Shown here in pieces: positions 54,963 through 63,458 of a DNA stretch of 64,000 bases. Each line of letters opens with the position of its first letter. Positions within the stretch are counted from its first letter, which is position 1. The stretch comes from an uncultured Eggerthellaceae bacterium (GTDB taxonomy: Bacteria > Actinomycetota > Coriobacteriia > Coriobacteriales > Eggerthellaceae). The notes under the pieces are model-generated. The model had not been told where the DNA came from. It saw only the letters and a program-made list of their open reading frames with translations, and searched no databases. The stretch is taken from positions 1 through 64,000 of the forward strand of contig CANOHY010000004.1 of NCBI GenBank assembly GCA_947565915.1, written 5' to 3'. Both the position numbers and the translations under genes were made by a program.

Positions 54963-55141
54963 AAAACGCGAGTTGGCTGCCCTTCGAAGAACCGTCGGCG
55001 CGCAAAATTCAAAAATCGCGACCAGCGATTTTTACTTCATAGGCGCAACGTCAGGCGACCGCATTTTCCGAAAACATCCAGTGAATGTTTTCGGAAAACA
55101 GGGTAGCCGTGGTTCGGAGAAGGGCTGGCAACTTGCGTTTT
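54963..55141. repeat. Palindromic element family 1, copy B
   Basis: About 179 bp in the opposite orientation to 15157-15332. Terminal arms AAAACGCGAGTTGGCTGCCC (54963-54982) and GGGCTGGCAACTTGCGTTTT (55122-55141) pair with three mismatches. Inner hairpins: CCGAAAACAT with ATGTTTTCGG, and AAAAATCGC with GCGATTTTT. The last arm overlaps the hypD stop codon. The 54693-55139 gap is almost entirely the cydA promoter plus this and copy B of family 2. Confidence 0.85.
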
Positions 55142-56237
55142 AGTAATACCTGTAGTAGGCGGCGCACGTCCCCTCGCTCGACACCATGCAAGGGCCTATG
55201 GGATTCTCGGGCGTGCAAACCGTGCGGAACAGCGGGCATTCCTTGGGCGTCATGATGCCCCTCAGCACATCCCCGCACTTGCAGCCCTTGGGCTCCACCG
55301 TGGGCTCGACCTCGGGCTGGAAGCGCTTGACCGCATCATAGGCTTCGAATTCATCCCGAATGCGATACCCACTTTCGGGAATGTCGCCCAAACCTCGCCA
55401 TGTAGCCGTGCAGGTTTCGAATACCTCGTCGATGGCCGCAAGCGCCGTAGGGTTACCTTGGGGCATCACGCCACGCGCATAGGCGATCTCTATCTCGGCT
55501 CGGCCTTCATGAAGTTGGCGCATGATCATGGCGATGCCCTGCAGCACGTCAACCGGCTCGAATCCGGTTATCACGCCAGGGATGCCATAACGCTGAGCCA
55601 GGAATTGGTAAGGCTTGGCCCCTATGATGGTGCTCACGTGCCCAGGCAGGATGAGCGCATCTACCTTCAAGCGCTCGTCCGACACGATGGCCTCCAGCGC
55701 GCCTGGCATGTTCTTGTGCGCTCCGAATACGCTGAAGTTTCGCAGGCCTGCATCGGCTGCGCGCTTGATGGCACGCGCTACCAGCGGCGTGGTGGTCTCA
55801 AAGCCAACTCCCACGAATACCACCTGCTTGCTGGAATCGGCTTCGGCGAGGGCAAGCGCATCGAGTGGCGAGTAGACCACCTGCACGTCTGCGCCTGCCG
55901 CTTGCTCAGCAAGCAAGCTCGAGGTAGACCCCGGAACGCGCGTCATGTCGCCAAAAGTGGCAAGCGTCACACCGGGCACGCGTGCCAGCGCGATGGCTGT
56001 GTCGATGTCGTGGTTGCACGTGACGCACACCGGGCATCCCGGCCCCGAAGACAGAACCGTTCCCTCGGGCATGAGGTCGCGGATTCCCGCGCGAGCGATG
56101 GCTACCGTATGCGTGCCGCACACCTCCATCAGACGCGCGCCGCCACTGGGCGCGAACGCACGAATGGCTTCCACCATCTCACGAGCGAGGGTTGGGTCCT
56201 TGAACTTGCGCAGCTGTGCGTCGAGCGCGTTTTCCAT
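55140..56237 (-). CDS. hypD: Hydrogenase formation protein HypD
   Basis: 365 residues; Fe-S scaffold that with HypC assembles the Fe(CN)2CO unit of [NiFe] hydrogenase. Visible: MEVCGTHTVAIARAGIRDLMP, GPGCPVCVT, GFETTTPL, LPGHVSTIIGAKPY, and the C-terminal Cys motif PKGCKCGDVLRGIMTPKECPLF. It starts 5 bp after hypC. The gene usually next in this order, hypE, is missing: only repeats follow. Confidence 0.97.
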   Translation of the reverse strand: MENALDAQLRKFKDPTLAREMVEAIRAFAPSGGARLMEVCGTHTVAIARAGIRDLMPEGTVLSSGPGCPVCVTCNHDIDTAIALARVPGVTLATFGDMTRVPGSTSSLLAEQAAGADVQVVYSPLDALALAEADSSKQVVFVGVGFETTTPLVARAIKRAADAGLRNFSVFGAHKNMPGALEAIVSDERLKVDALILPGHVSTIIGAKPYQFLAQRYGIPGVITGFEPVDVLQGIAMIMRQLHEGRAEIEIAYARGVMPQGNPTALAAIDEVFETCTATWRGLGDIPESGYRIRDEFEAYDAVKRFQPEVEPTVEPKGCKCGDVLRGIMTPKECPLFRTVCTPENPIGPCMVSSEGTCAAYYRYY

Positions 56238-56242
56238 GGCGC

Positions 56243-56491
56243 TTAGGCCTTGTCTGACAGAAGAGGGTCGTCCACCAAATCAGCCATCTCGGCAATGAGG
56301 TCGAGCGTCTCTTGGGCGTACTGTTCGTCCACCACTTCGATTGCGAAGCCGGCATGCACCAAGACGTAGTCGCCTTCCTGCGCCTGAGGCGTCAGGTCCA
56401 GCGCGATGTCGCGTTCGGCTCCCATGGCGCTCACATGCGCCATGCCGTCATCTTCGATGCGCACGATCTGCATTGGTATGGCAAGGCACAT
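56243..56491 (-). CDS. hypC: Hydrogenase assembly chaperone HypC
   Basis: 82 residues, typical size. N-terminal MCLAIPMQIV with the essential Cys2, and the conserved GDYVLVHAGFAIEVVDEQYA. Carries the Fe(CN)2CO unit between HypD and the large subunit. Lies between hypF and hypD, with short gaps. Confidence 0.97.
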   Translation of the reverse strand: MCLAIPMQIVRIEDDGMAHVSAMGAERDIALDLTPQAQEGDYVLVHAGFAIEVVDEQYAQETLDLIAEMADLVDDPLLSDKA

Positions 56492-56515
56492 AGCCGTCCT
56501 TTCGTCCCCGCTATT

Positions 56516-59104
56516 CTAGCGCGAAGCCGAAGCCACCACCCCTTGCCCATAGGAAATGCATCCATCGTTCGGCGGCAGGCTGCCGCTCAACGCCACGGTG
56601 AACCCGCGCGCACCCAGTTGCAAGGTCGCCTGCGTGACTAGGTAACGGTTCATGAAGCAGCCGCCCGAAATCGCCACCAAGCTAATGTCGTACATGCTGC
56701 GCACCAGCTCGGCCAAAGTTGAAATGGCGCCCACTACGGCCCGATGGAATCGCAGCGATATGACGCCGATTTCCACGCCTGCCTGCAGATCATCCAAAAT
56801 GGCACGCAACGTGGATTCACCATCGAGCAACACTACCGAGGTGTCATGCGCCGTGCTGCTGGATGTTGCGGCGTTCTTCTGCAGCGCGAAGGCGTAGCGC
56901 TCGTCCACTTGGACAAGCTCCTCGCCAGTAACCACATCTTCATCGGCACGGCAGGCATCGAGCAAGATGGCTGCCTCGCCTTCGTAGGTCGGCTCGCGGC
57001 ACACACCCAAAAGCGCCGACACCCCATCGAAGAAGCGCCCCATCGAGGAAGTGAGCGGCGTGTTCAGGCCCCGCTCGATCATCTGGTCGCAGATCGCTGC
57101 TTGCTCGCCAAGATAACCCAACAGGTCGCGCGCTGCAGGATGATCGAGCAAGTCGTAGCTCCAAAGCATGCCATAAGCCATGCGCGCTGGATGCTCGATT
57201 GCCGCCTGACCTCCCGGCAAGGGCATGTAGGCCAGATTCGCAAAGCGCTCGTAGTCCACCTGGTTGGCCAAGAGCACCTCCCCGCCCCAGATGTTGCCAT
57301 CGGCACCAAAGCCCGTACCATCGAAGACGATGCCGCAGCATGGACCATACAGGTCGTGCTCGCCAAGCACCGAGGCCACATGAGCGTGATGGTGCTGCAC
57401 TTCCGTAAGCGGCATGCCCGTGCGCATCGATTCCTTGCGCGCCCATTTCGACGTGAGGTACTCCGGATGCGCATCGCAAGCCAAGAAGCGCGGCGCAAGC
57501 ATGAAGAGGCTTTGAAGGCGGTCCTTCGCCTCGCACCATGCATCCATCACGTCGGCGTCCTCCACATCGCCGATATACTGCGAAACATAGGCTTGACCTG
57601 CCTGGATGAATGCCAAGGTATTCTTTTGCTCGGGGCCAACGGCAAGCACCGCTCCTCGCTCGCGCACTGTGCTCGCCTGCGCATCGCCAGCACGTGCGCC
57701 AACTGCGAGATCTTGCGCGTCAGTGTTGGCGTTGGCTTCGGCGTTGGTTTCGGCGTCGACGTTGGCAGCATCGTTCGAATCGTTCGCGTCGATTGCGTCG
57801 GCAACAGCTGCCTGCGCCTGATTGGCCACTTCGCCTTCGCCTTGCTGACCTTCAGTTCCGTAGCCTACCGGAAGCGGCACCGGAGCATAGCCCCGCGCAC
57901 GACGCAGGAACTGGACGGCGTCCTGTTCGCCTAGCTGCAGCACGCGCAGCACCGAATCGTCGAAACGCGACAGGATGGGCCGGTTGTTGCCCAAAATGGC
58001 ATCGGCAATGGGCAGCAGGCGCTCCACTGCCTGCGCATCATCAATCACGATGGGCTCATCGTGGCTGTTTCCCGATGTCATCACAAGCAGGTCTCTGCCT
58101 GTAGCCCGCTTGAAGTCACCGATCAGAAGCACCTGCACAGGCGTAGCGGGAAGCATCACGCCCAATTCAGGCAGCTCATCGGCAAGCCCTTGCGCCATCG
58201 ACGCCTCTTCGCGCTTGCACAGCAGCACGATTGGACGAGCAGGCGATTCCAGCAGCTGCTCCTCCGCTGCAGACACCTCGCAGTAGCGCCGTGCATCATC
58301 TGCACTTGATGCCATCACGGCAAACGGCTTGCCATCGCGCTTCTTGCGCGCGCGCAGGCGCGCAACTGCCTGCTCGTTGGCGGCATCGCATACCAAATGG
58401 AAGCCACCAAGCCCCTTTACGGCCACGATGCCACCAGAAGCCAGCAGCTCCACTGCGCGCGCCAGAAGCTCGTCAGACGTTTCTCGATTCGTAGCGCTCA
58501 ATTCCACCAGCTGCCCATCTTCGCCTTGCTGGACCCATGTGAGCTCAGGCCCACATGCAAAGCAAGCATCGGGCTGGGCATGGAAGCGACGATCTGCTGG
58601 GTCGGCATATTCCCGCGCACATTGAGAGCACATCTCGAAAGCGCGCATCGAAGTGTTCGCGCGATCGTAGGGCAGCGCGCTGATTATGGTGAAGCGGGGG
58701 CCGCAATTGGTGCAGTTGATGAATGGGTAGCGAAAGCGCCGGTTGCGCTCGTCCAGCAGCTCGCGCGCGCAGTCGTCGCAGATTCCCAGATCGGCAGATA
58801 TCTGCGTAGGATTGGCTGTGTCGCCTGCGTTCGACTCGCGAATCTCAAAGGTGGTGCAGTCTTGCAGCACAACCTCGGTGAGCTCGATTTGCTCCACCTT
58901 CGCCGCAACAGGTTGCGACTGAGCAAGCTCCATCACGAACTCGTCGAGATGCTCGGTTTCGGCTTCGGCATGAATCAGCACGCCGTCGGGGTCGTTCAGC
59001 ACCCAGCCATCCACCAAGCAATGCTTTGCCAAGCGGTAGACGAACGGCCGAAAGCCCACTCCCTGCACGATGCCTCGAACGCGGATGTCGAGCGCTTCTC
59101 TCAT
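56516..59104 (-). CDS. hypF: Carbamoyltransferase HypF
   Basis: 862 residues, longer than the usual 740-780. Makes the carbamoyl group for the cyanide ligands. Order: acylphosphatase domain (RVRGIVQGVGFRPFVYRLA, 8-26), two zinc fingers (CDDCARELLD to CTNC; CSQCAREY to CFAC), YrdC-like domain (about 205-390) and Kae1-like domain with VQHHHAHVASVLGEH. Between the last two lies a low-complexity insert (about 415-485) rich in Asn, Ala, Asp and Glu. The motifs are otherwise intact. Confidence 0.95.
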   Translation of the reverse strand: MREALDIRVRGIVQGVGFRPFVYRLAKHCLVDGWVLNDPDGVLIHAEAETEHLDEFVMELAQSQPVAAKVEQIELTEVVLQDCTTFEIRESNAGDTANPTQISADLGICDDCARELLDERNRRFRYPFINCTNCGPRFTIISALPYDRANTSMRAFEMCSQCAREYADPADRRFHAQPDACFACGPELTWVQQGEDGQLVELSATNRETSDELLARAVELLASGGIVAVKGLGGFHLVCDAANEQAVARLRARKKRDGKPFAVMASSADDARRYCEVSAAEEQLLESPARPIVLLCKREEASMAQGLADELPELGVMLPATPVQVLLIGDFKRATGRDLLVMTSGNSHDEPIVIDDAQAVERLLPIADAILGNNRPILSRFDDSVLRVLQLGEQDAVQFLRRARGYAPVPLPVGYGTEGQQGEGEVANQAQAAVADAIDANDSNDAANVDAETNAEANANTDAQDLAVGARAGDAQASTVRERGAVLAVGPEQKNTLAFIQAGQAYVSQYIGDVEDADVMDAWCEAKDRLQSLFMLAPRFLACDAHPEYLTSKWARKESMRTGMPLTEVQHHHAHVASVLGEHDLYGPCCGIVFDGTGFGADGNIWGGEVLLANQVDYERFANLAYMPLPGGQAAIEHPARMAYGMLWSYDLLDHPAARDLLGYLGEQAAICDQMIERGLNTPLTSSMGRFFDGVSALLGVCREPTYEGEAAILLDACRADEDVVTGEELVQVDERYAFALQKNAATSSSTAHDTSVVLLDGESTLRAILDDLQAGVEIGVISLRFHRAVVGAISTLAELVRSMYDISLVAISGGCFMNRYLVTQATLQLGARGFTVALSGSLPPNDGCISYGQGVVASASR

Positions 59105-59161
59105 AGCCTCATCCCTTCACGCATGCGATACCGCAAACCGAGCACCGCCGGCGGGGGATCG

Positions 59162-60889
59162 CTAATCTCTGCCTTGCAAGTCTGCCAGAACCTCAGATAC
59201 GAGGTCGGCCAGGCGGCGAAGCGTTACACCATGGTTATCCGGCAAATGCACGTACAAGCAACGTCGCCCTCGCTCCATCAGCACCGATGCGTCGCCTGCT
59301 GCCTGAGCATGCTCCAACGTGCCCAGGCTAGGGGACGCTTGTCCCTCAAGGGCGATGTCGTCAGACTCGTTGCCCGAAAGCACCAGATAAACGCCCTGGT
59401 TGGGGCCACCTTTTTGCAGCTGGCCGGTCGAATGCAGGTAGCGTGGACCTATCTCCAGGCACGATGCTACGCCAAAGCAGCTCGCCACAGCACAGCGGAT
59501 GTCCTCAAGCGCTTGCTTGCGCGCATCGTCCTCGAAGGGAACGAAGGCGTTGATGGCGAAATAGTCGCCAGGCTGGATGGATTGAAGCAGCGCCTTCAAG
59601 GCACCCCGCACCGAACGCTCGCCGTCCAAGTTTGGCGAGAGCTTCAGCTCGGCCAGCTGCTCGGGAGCATCGGAAGCGAAGATGCCGCAGAAGTCAGGTT
59701 CTGGAAGCCCCGTGCTCAGAATCTCGCTTACGCATGCCTTGGCCGAAGCCACATCGGGTTGGTCGAAGGGGCACACACCCATCAAATACCCGCAAAGCGC
59801 CGTAGCATACTCCCACACCATGAAGTGCCAGGCCAATTCAGCTGCCGAAGCCACTTCGAATGCCACGCGCGGAATAGAAGCGTCGATGCACCTTGCCGAC
59901 GCCTCGAATACCTCGGCTTCTGCGGACGAAGCGCCCGGCAGGCGATAGATCACGGCTGCTCGGTCGGCTGCAGGCGCTTCAAGCTGCGCGGGCTCTGTCT
60001 CCAAATAGGGCAGGATTCCCTTGCCCTCCTTGCCCGTGCTCTCGGCTAGCAGCTGCTCGATCCAAAGGCCCAGCACACGCCCTTGCTTGGGCGCCACGTA
60101 AGCCAGCTTGTTGCGCCCTTCTTCGTAGGCGCCGAACAAGAATGCCGCCAGTTGCACCGCGGGGTTGTCGGCAGCGTCGCGCGCGCAAGCCTCCTCGGCT
60201 GCACGGCCCTGCGCTATAAGCTCGTCGAGCGAGATGCCCACCAACGCCGCCGGGAACAGACCGAACACCGAAAGCGCGCTGAAGCGACCACCCACCGTTG
60301 GTTCGCCATGCAGAATAGCGGCCCAGCCTTCTTCCTTGGCGCGCCGCTCCAGACCCGAACCGGGATCGGTTATGGCCACCAGATGCTGCGATAGCTCGCA
60401 CTGATCCATGACCTGCAAGAACTCTTGGCTTACCGCCGCAAGCAGCGTTTTCATCTCCAACGTAGAACCGCTCTTCGACGCTGCGATGACCAAGGTATGA
60501 GCTGGGTCCACTTCCCCCAACGCTTTGCGTAGACGCACGGGCGAGTCGGAGTCCAGCACGCGAAAGCGCATGCCAACCCGCGAGCGCTGCTCGCCTTGGA
60601 AGCACTTCGTCAGCGTCATGGCTGCCTGAGTGGAACCGCCTTGCCCGATAAGCAACGCATCTTCGAAGCCGGCATCGATGAAGCTGCGTGCAACTTGCTG
60701 GATATGCTCGATGCTGCAAGGCGGGTTGGACGCAAGGTCGGACCAGCCCATGAAGTCGCGGGCGCATTGCTGCGCCGCCTGCGAGAAGCCGTACAACGTG
60801 GCGTCTTTCGCATGTATGCGACTCGCAGCCTTCTCGCGCACCAGGCGCTCGACGATGCTGTTGGATGGTTTTGGTTCTATGGTCATCAT
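59162..60889 (-). CDS. pgi: Glucose-6-phosphate isomerase (Tal/Pgi-type domain)
   Basis: 575 residues from the ATG pair at 60889; the upstream extension looks spurious and ribosome sites are weak. Interconverts glucose-6-P and fructose-6-P. SIS-type folds with LIGQGGSTQAAMTL, AASKSGSTLEMK, TDPGSGLERRAKEEGW and FSALSVFGLFPAAL. The style matches the Pgi half of actinobacterial transaldolase-Pgi fusions, but no transaldolase part is attached. It follows hypF by 57 bp with no metabolic link. Confidence 0.88.
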   Translation of the reverse strand: MMTIEPKPSNSIVERLVREKAASRIHAKDATLYGFSQAAQQCARDFMGWSDLASNPPCSIEHIQQVARSFIDAGFEDALLIGQGGSTQAAMTLTKCFQGEQRSRVGMRFRVLDSDSPVRLRKALGEVDPAHTLVIAASKSGSTLEMKTLLAAVSQEFLQVMDQCELSQHLVAITDPGSGLERRAKEEGWAAILHGEPTVGGRFSALSVFGLFPAALVGISLDELIAQGRAAEEACARDAADNPAVQLAAFLFGAYEEGRNKLAYVAPKQGRVLGLWIEQLLAESTGKEGKGILPYLETEPAQLEAPAADRAAVIYRLPGASSAEAEVFEASARCIDASIPRVAFEVASAAELAWHFMVWEYATALCGYLMGVCPFDQPDVASAKACVSEILSTGLPEPDFCGIFASDAPEQLAELKLSPNLDGERSVRGALKALLQSIQPGDYFAINAFVPFEDDARKQALEDIRCAVASCFGVASCLEIGPRYLHSTGQLQKGGPNQGVYLVLSGNESDDIALEGQASPSLGTLEHAQAAGDASVLMERGRRCLYVHLPDNHGVTLRRLADLVSEVLADLQGRD

Positions 60890-60983
60890 GGGTTTCTCGC
60901 TTCTCTTGCTTATGCTGCCACGCGCAGAACGACGGCGCGCGAAACAGGCGAGATGCGCTCGCCAGAATGGGGTTCGGGGATTG

Positions 60984-62783
60984 TTAGCGGCGCGACGAGC
61001 TCCTGAACAAAGCAACGCATACCACAGCTACCGCCACGATCGCACATACCGCTAGAGGTAAAACGGGCAGCGTGTCGGAGGTCGAAGCAAGCTGGGTCTT
61101 AGAGGTATAGCCCTCATTGTTGCCATTCATGCCGTCAGCAGGACCTTCAATGGTAAACTGCGCATTCACCTCGGTGTTCCCGTCATCGAACACTGCAGTG
61201 ATGGTGTGCGAGCCCAAGCCCTGACGCTCAAGGAATTCCGGGTAAAGCTTCACCACGGTAGTGCCTGCCATGGAATCGTACTCGCTTATGACGATGGCCT
61301 TGTCGTCCACTTTCACGATGTGCTTGAAGCGGCCATAATCGGGCGAGAACGCGAACGTGAGGTCGTCGCTCGAGCCCTTGCGCCACACGGAATCGTTGCC
61401 GCTCACCAAGCTCGCATCGGCTAGATCGGTAGAGCGGAATACCATGGCCACATTCGGAGTGGTGGGAGTGGTGGGAGTGGTGGGATCGGTGTCCGTACCA
61501 TCGCCAGTGCCATCTCCTTCGTCGGCAGTGTCGAGCGAACCGCCGTTGCCATCGCCCTCGGTGCCCGTATCCGAACCGGTATCGGAACCCGTACCAGGCG
61601 TGTTGGTGGTGGAAAGGATGGTGGAGCCAAGAGCATACAGCTTGCCTAGATACGTGCATGCAGCCGTACCGGAAAGCGCGCCGTCATGCGCCGTATAGGC
61701 ATAGGAGCTGAAGGAGCTGCCGTCCCAGGGCATCAAGAACGTGTCGGAAGAGCCGTCCGAAGCCAACGGGCCCACCATCACGCAGCCCGAATCAGACCAG
61801 GCGAGCGAACCGTAATCGTAGGCGCGCTTGGAAGGATACGATGCCGCATTGGAGGGCACGGCAAATGTGGGGAACGCTCCCGAAGCAACTGTGGTCGAAC
61901 CGTTGGCATACACCATGAGCTTGGGTGAGCCTGTGCCCGCTTGAAGCTCGTCCAGCGAATTGGCATACGATGCGATGCACAAGGAGCCGTTATAAGGTTC
62001 GATTTGGGGATTGACAACGCTTTGGCCAAGCGACCCCTTCTCCTCGAAGGCGCCCGCCGAAAGCTCGTAATCGTAGATGTTGCCCGTAGGCGAGCCGTTC
62101 AGCACACCACCTACAGCCTGGAGCACGCCTGCGTTGTTCACCAAGCCGCATGCGATGGGCAGCGAATCCGACGACGCCGCGATCCATTCAGGGAACTCGT
62201 CATCGAGGTTCAGCATGTACACGCGCTGGCGCGGATTCGCAGCATGGACAGGATACCCTTCATCGTTGGTATCCATAGTGGTGCCAGTCCAAACCAGATA
62301 GCCCATCTTGTCGGCCGTAGCACCGAACTTCACCACGCTGCAATACTCAAGCCACTCGGGAACACCTGGCTGAAACGACCACGTGCCCGATTTGATGTCG
62401 AAGCGCTCGCACGAACGGAAGGCACTGGTGAACCCTCCATCCTGCAGCGGGAAGGCAATCTCGCGGAAATAATACAGGCCATCGCCCGAACCCACCAGGA
62501 TGCCATCGTTGAGCACGTTGGTGGCATGCGAGCATATATCCAAGTCGGCACCGCTCATGAACTCGTTGCTAGTGGTAAGCGGAGGCGCCGTGAGCGTGCT
62601 GGGATACAGCGACGCCGTAGCCTGCGTTTCGATTTCTTCCTCGGCAGGGGCGAAGCCCACGACGCGATAGAAGAGATCCTGAAAGAAGTTTCCCGATGAA
62701 CCATCATCGGCAAAGGCAACTGCCGGGCACATGGACAGCGCCAGCAGCAATGCCACGATTAAACGAGCGCTCTTCTGCAGCAT
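60984..62783 (-). CDS. Secreted, C-terminally anchored propeller-like surface protein
   Basis: 599 residues. Signal peptide (LIVALLLALSMCPAVAFA, cut near residue 25); residues about 75-400 contain repeated strand patterns compatible with a Kelch-like propeller; a Gly/Asp/Thr linker (GSDTGSDTGTEGDGNGG, then PTTPTTPTTP); an X2/Ig-like domain (about 460-545, VWRKGSSDDLTFAFSP to GLGSHTITAVFDDG); a C-terminal membrane helix and RSSSRR. No sortase motif. Function unknown. The PTT repeats reflect a 9-bp DNA repeat near 61460-61490. Confidence 0.75.
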   Translation of the reverse strand: MLQKSARLIVALLLALSMCPAVAFADDGSSGNFFQDLFYRVVGFAPAEEEIETQATASLYPSTLTAPPLTTSNEFMSGADLDICSHATNVLNDGILVGSGDGLYYFREIAFPLQDGGFTSAFRSCERFDIKSGTWSFQPGVPEWLEYCSVVKFGATADKMGYLVWTGTTMDTNDEGYPVHAANPRQRVYMLNLDDEFPEWIAASSDSLPIACGLVNNAGVLQAVGGVLNGSPTGNIYDYELSAGAFEEKGSLGQSVVNPQIEPYNGSLCIASYANSLDELQAGTGSPKLMVYANGSTTVASGAFPTFAVPSNAASYPSKRAYDYGSLAWSDSGCVMVGPLASDGSSDTFLMPWDGSSFSSYAYTAHDGALSGTAACTYLGKLYALGSTILSTTNTPGTGSDTGSDTGTEGDGNGGSLDTADEGDGTGDGTDTDPTTPTTPTTPNVAMVFRSTDLADASLVSGNDSVWRKGSSDDLTFAFSPDYGRFKHIVKVDDKAIVISEYDSMAGTTVVKLYPEFLERQGLGSHTITAVFDDGNTEVNAQFTIEGPADGMNGNNEGYTSKTQLASTSDTLPVLPLAVCAIVAVAVVCVALFRSSSRR

Positions 62784-62836
62784 TTATATTCCCTCGCTCG
62801 ATGTAACCAAAACCGGTTTTCGATACATATGCTTGA

Positions 62837-62842
62837 ATTATA
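62837..62842 (-). promoter_or_regulatory. -10 box of the surface-protein gene
   Basis: TATAAT on the minus strand about 54 bp before the ATG at 62783, in an AT-rich stretch; no clear -35. A small stem CCGCTGT-CGC-ACAGCGG at 62967-62983 is the only other structure between here and 63039. Confidence 0.5.
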
Positions 62843-63038
62843 CACGCAGTTGTGATTATTTCGAGAAACATACGGTAATAATCTTTGCGAACGTACGCCT
62901 CTCATCAGGCGATAGGCCGCTACTTTTGGCCATGCGATAGGCACTGCGATGGGCGATTGCGGTGAGCCGCTGTCGCACAGCGGGAACCCAGGGCCGATAG
63001 GGAAGGTTCGATTTCGCTACCTAGCATCGATTTTCCCG

Positions 63039-63130
63039 TCGAGAGTATGTTTGCGCATTTCGAAACCATACTCTCGAGACTTCAACTTGCTCCTCGGAAG
63101 CGAAAGAAGTTCTCGGTGCATACTCTCGAG
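63039..63130. promoter_or_regulatory. Three copies of a CATACTCTCGA motif
   Basis: TCGAGAGTATG (63039-63049) faces CATACTCTCGAG (63067-63078), forming an 11-bp inverted repeat, and a third exact copy lies at 63119-63130. Located in the 412-bp gap between the small membrane-protein gene and the surface-protein gene. Looks like clustered operator sites, or a terminator hairpin with an extra copy. Confidence 0.6.
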
Positions 63131-63195
63131 GGCAAAACTCGATGTCGTTAAGCAGATTCTATCCTCGCACACAGAAACCGACGAGCAATGTTCGC

Positions 63196-63456
63196 TCATT
63201 GGATGATCTGGAACAAGAGGCCCACGATTGCAATGCCCGCAACCACAGCTACGCCTATGCAGACCAGCACCAAGCGCGACATGCGACGCTCTACGCGCCT
63301 GAGCTCGCGACGGAAATCCTGCGAGGTGTACGGCACGCGCGAGCGGCGACCGCTCAGAAGCTCACGATCGCTTACCCAAAGGCGCGGGCCATCCAGGCCA
63401 TCGTTTCGCGGCGCATAGCCACGAGCCGCGAAGGAATCGATTGGTGGCACTGTCAT
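63196..63456 (-). CDS. Small single-pass membrane protein, unknown
   Basis: 86 residues from the ATG at 63456, just after the upstream stop and with GGGGAG upstream; a start at 63489 would overlap that gene. N-terminal about 55 residues are polar (GPRLWVSDRELLSGRRSRVPYT), then a basic helix and one C-terminal membrane helix (RLVLVCIGVAVVAGIAIVGLLFQII). Probably co-transcribed with the coiled-coil gene; no family recognised. Confidence 0.7.
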   Translation of the reverse strand: MTVPPIDSFAARGYAPRNDGLDGPRLWVSDRELLSGRRSRVPYTSQDFRRELRRVERRMSRLVLVCIGVAVVAGIAIVGLLFQIIQ

Positions 63457-63458
63457 GG

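Noticed and set aside
54797..55012. 71-residue ORF between cydA and hypD, similar in part to the frame upstream of rpiB
   Set aside because: The similarity comes from the family 2 palindromic element; both frames are read through it by chance.
62870..62995. Minus-strand frame ending RRTFAKIITVCFSK as a gene remnant
   Set aside because: About 40-50 codons with no start, no ribosome site and no family I recognise; could be chance.
62949..63015. Riboswitch-like sequence on the plus strand (stem CCGCTGT/ACAGCGG followed by GGGAACCCAGG)
   Set aside because: No plus-strand gene follows and I cannot fit it to a known aptamer consensus.
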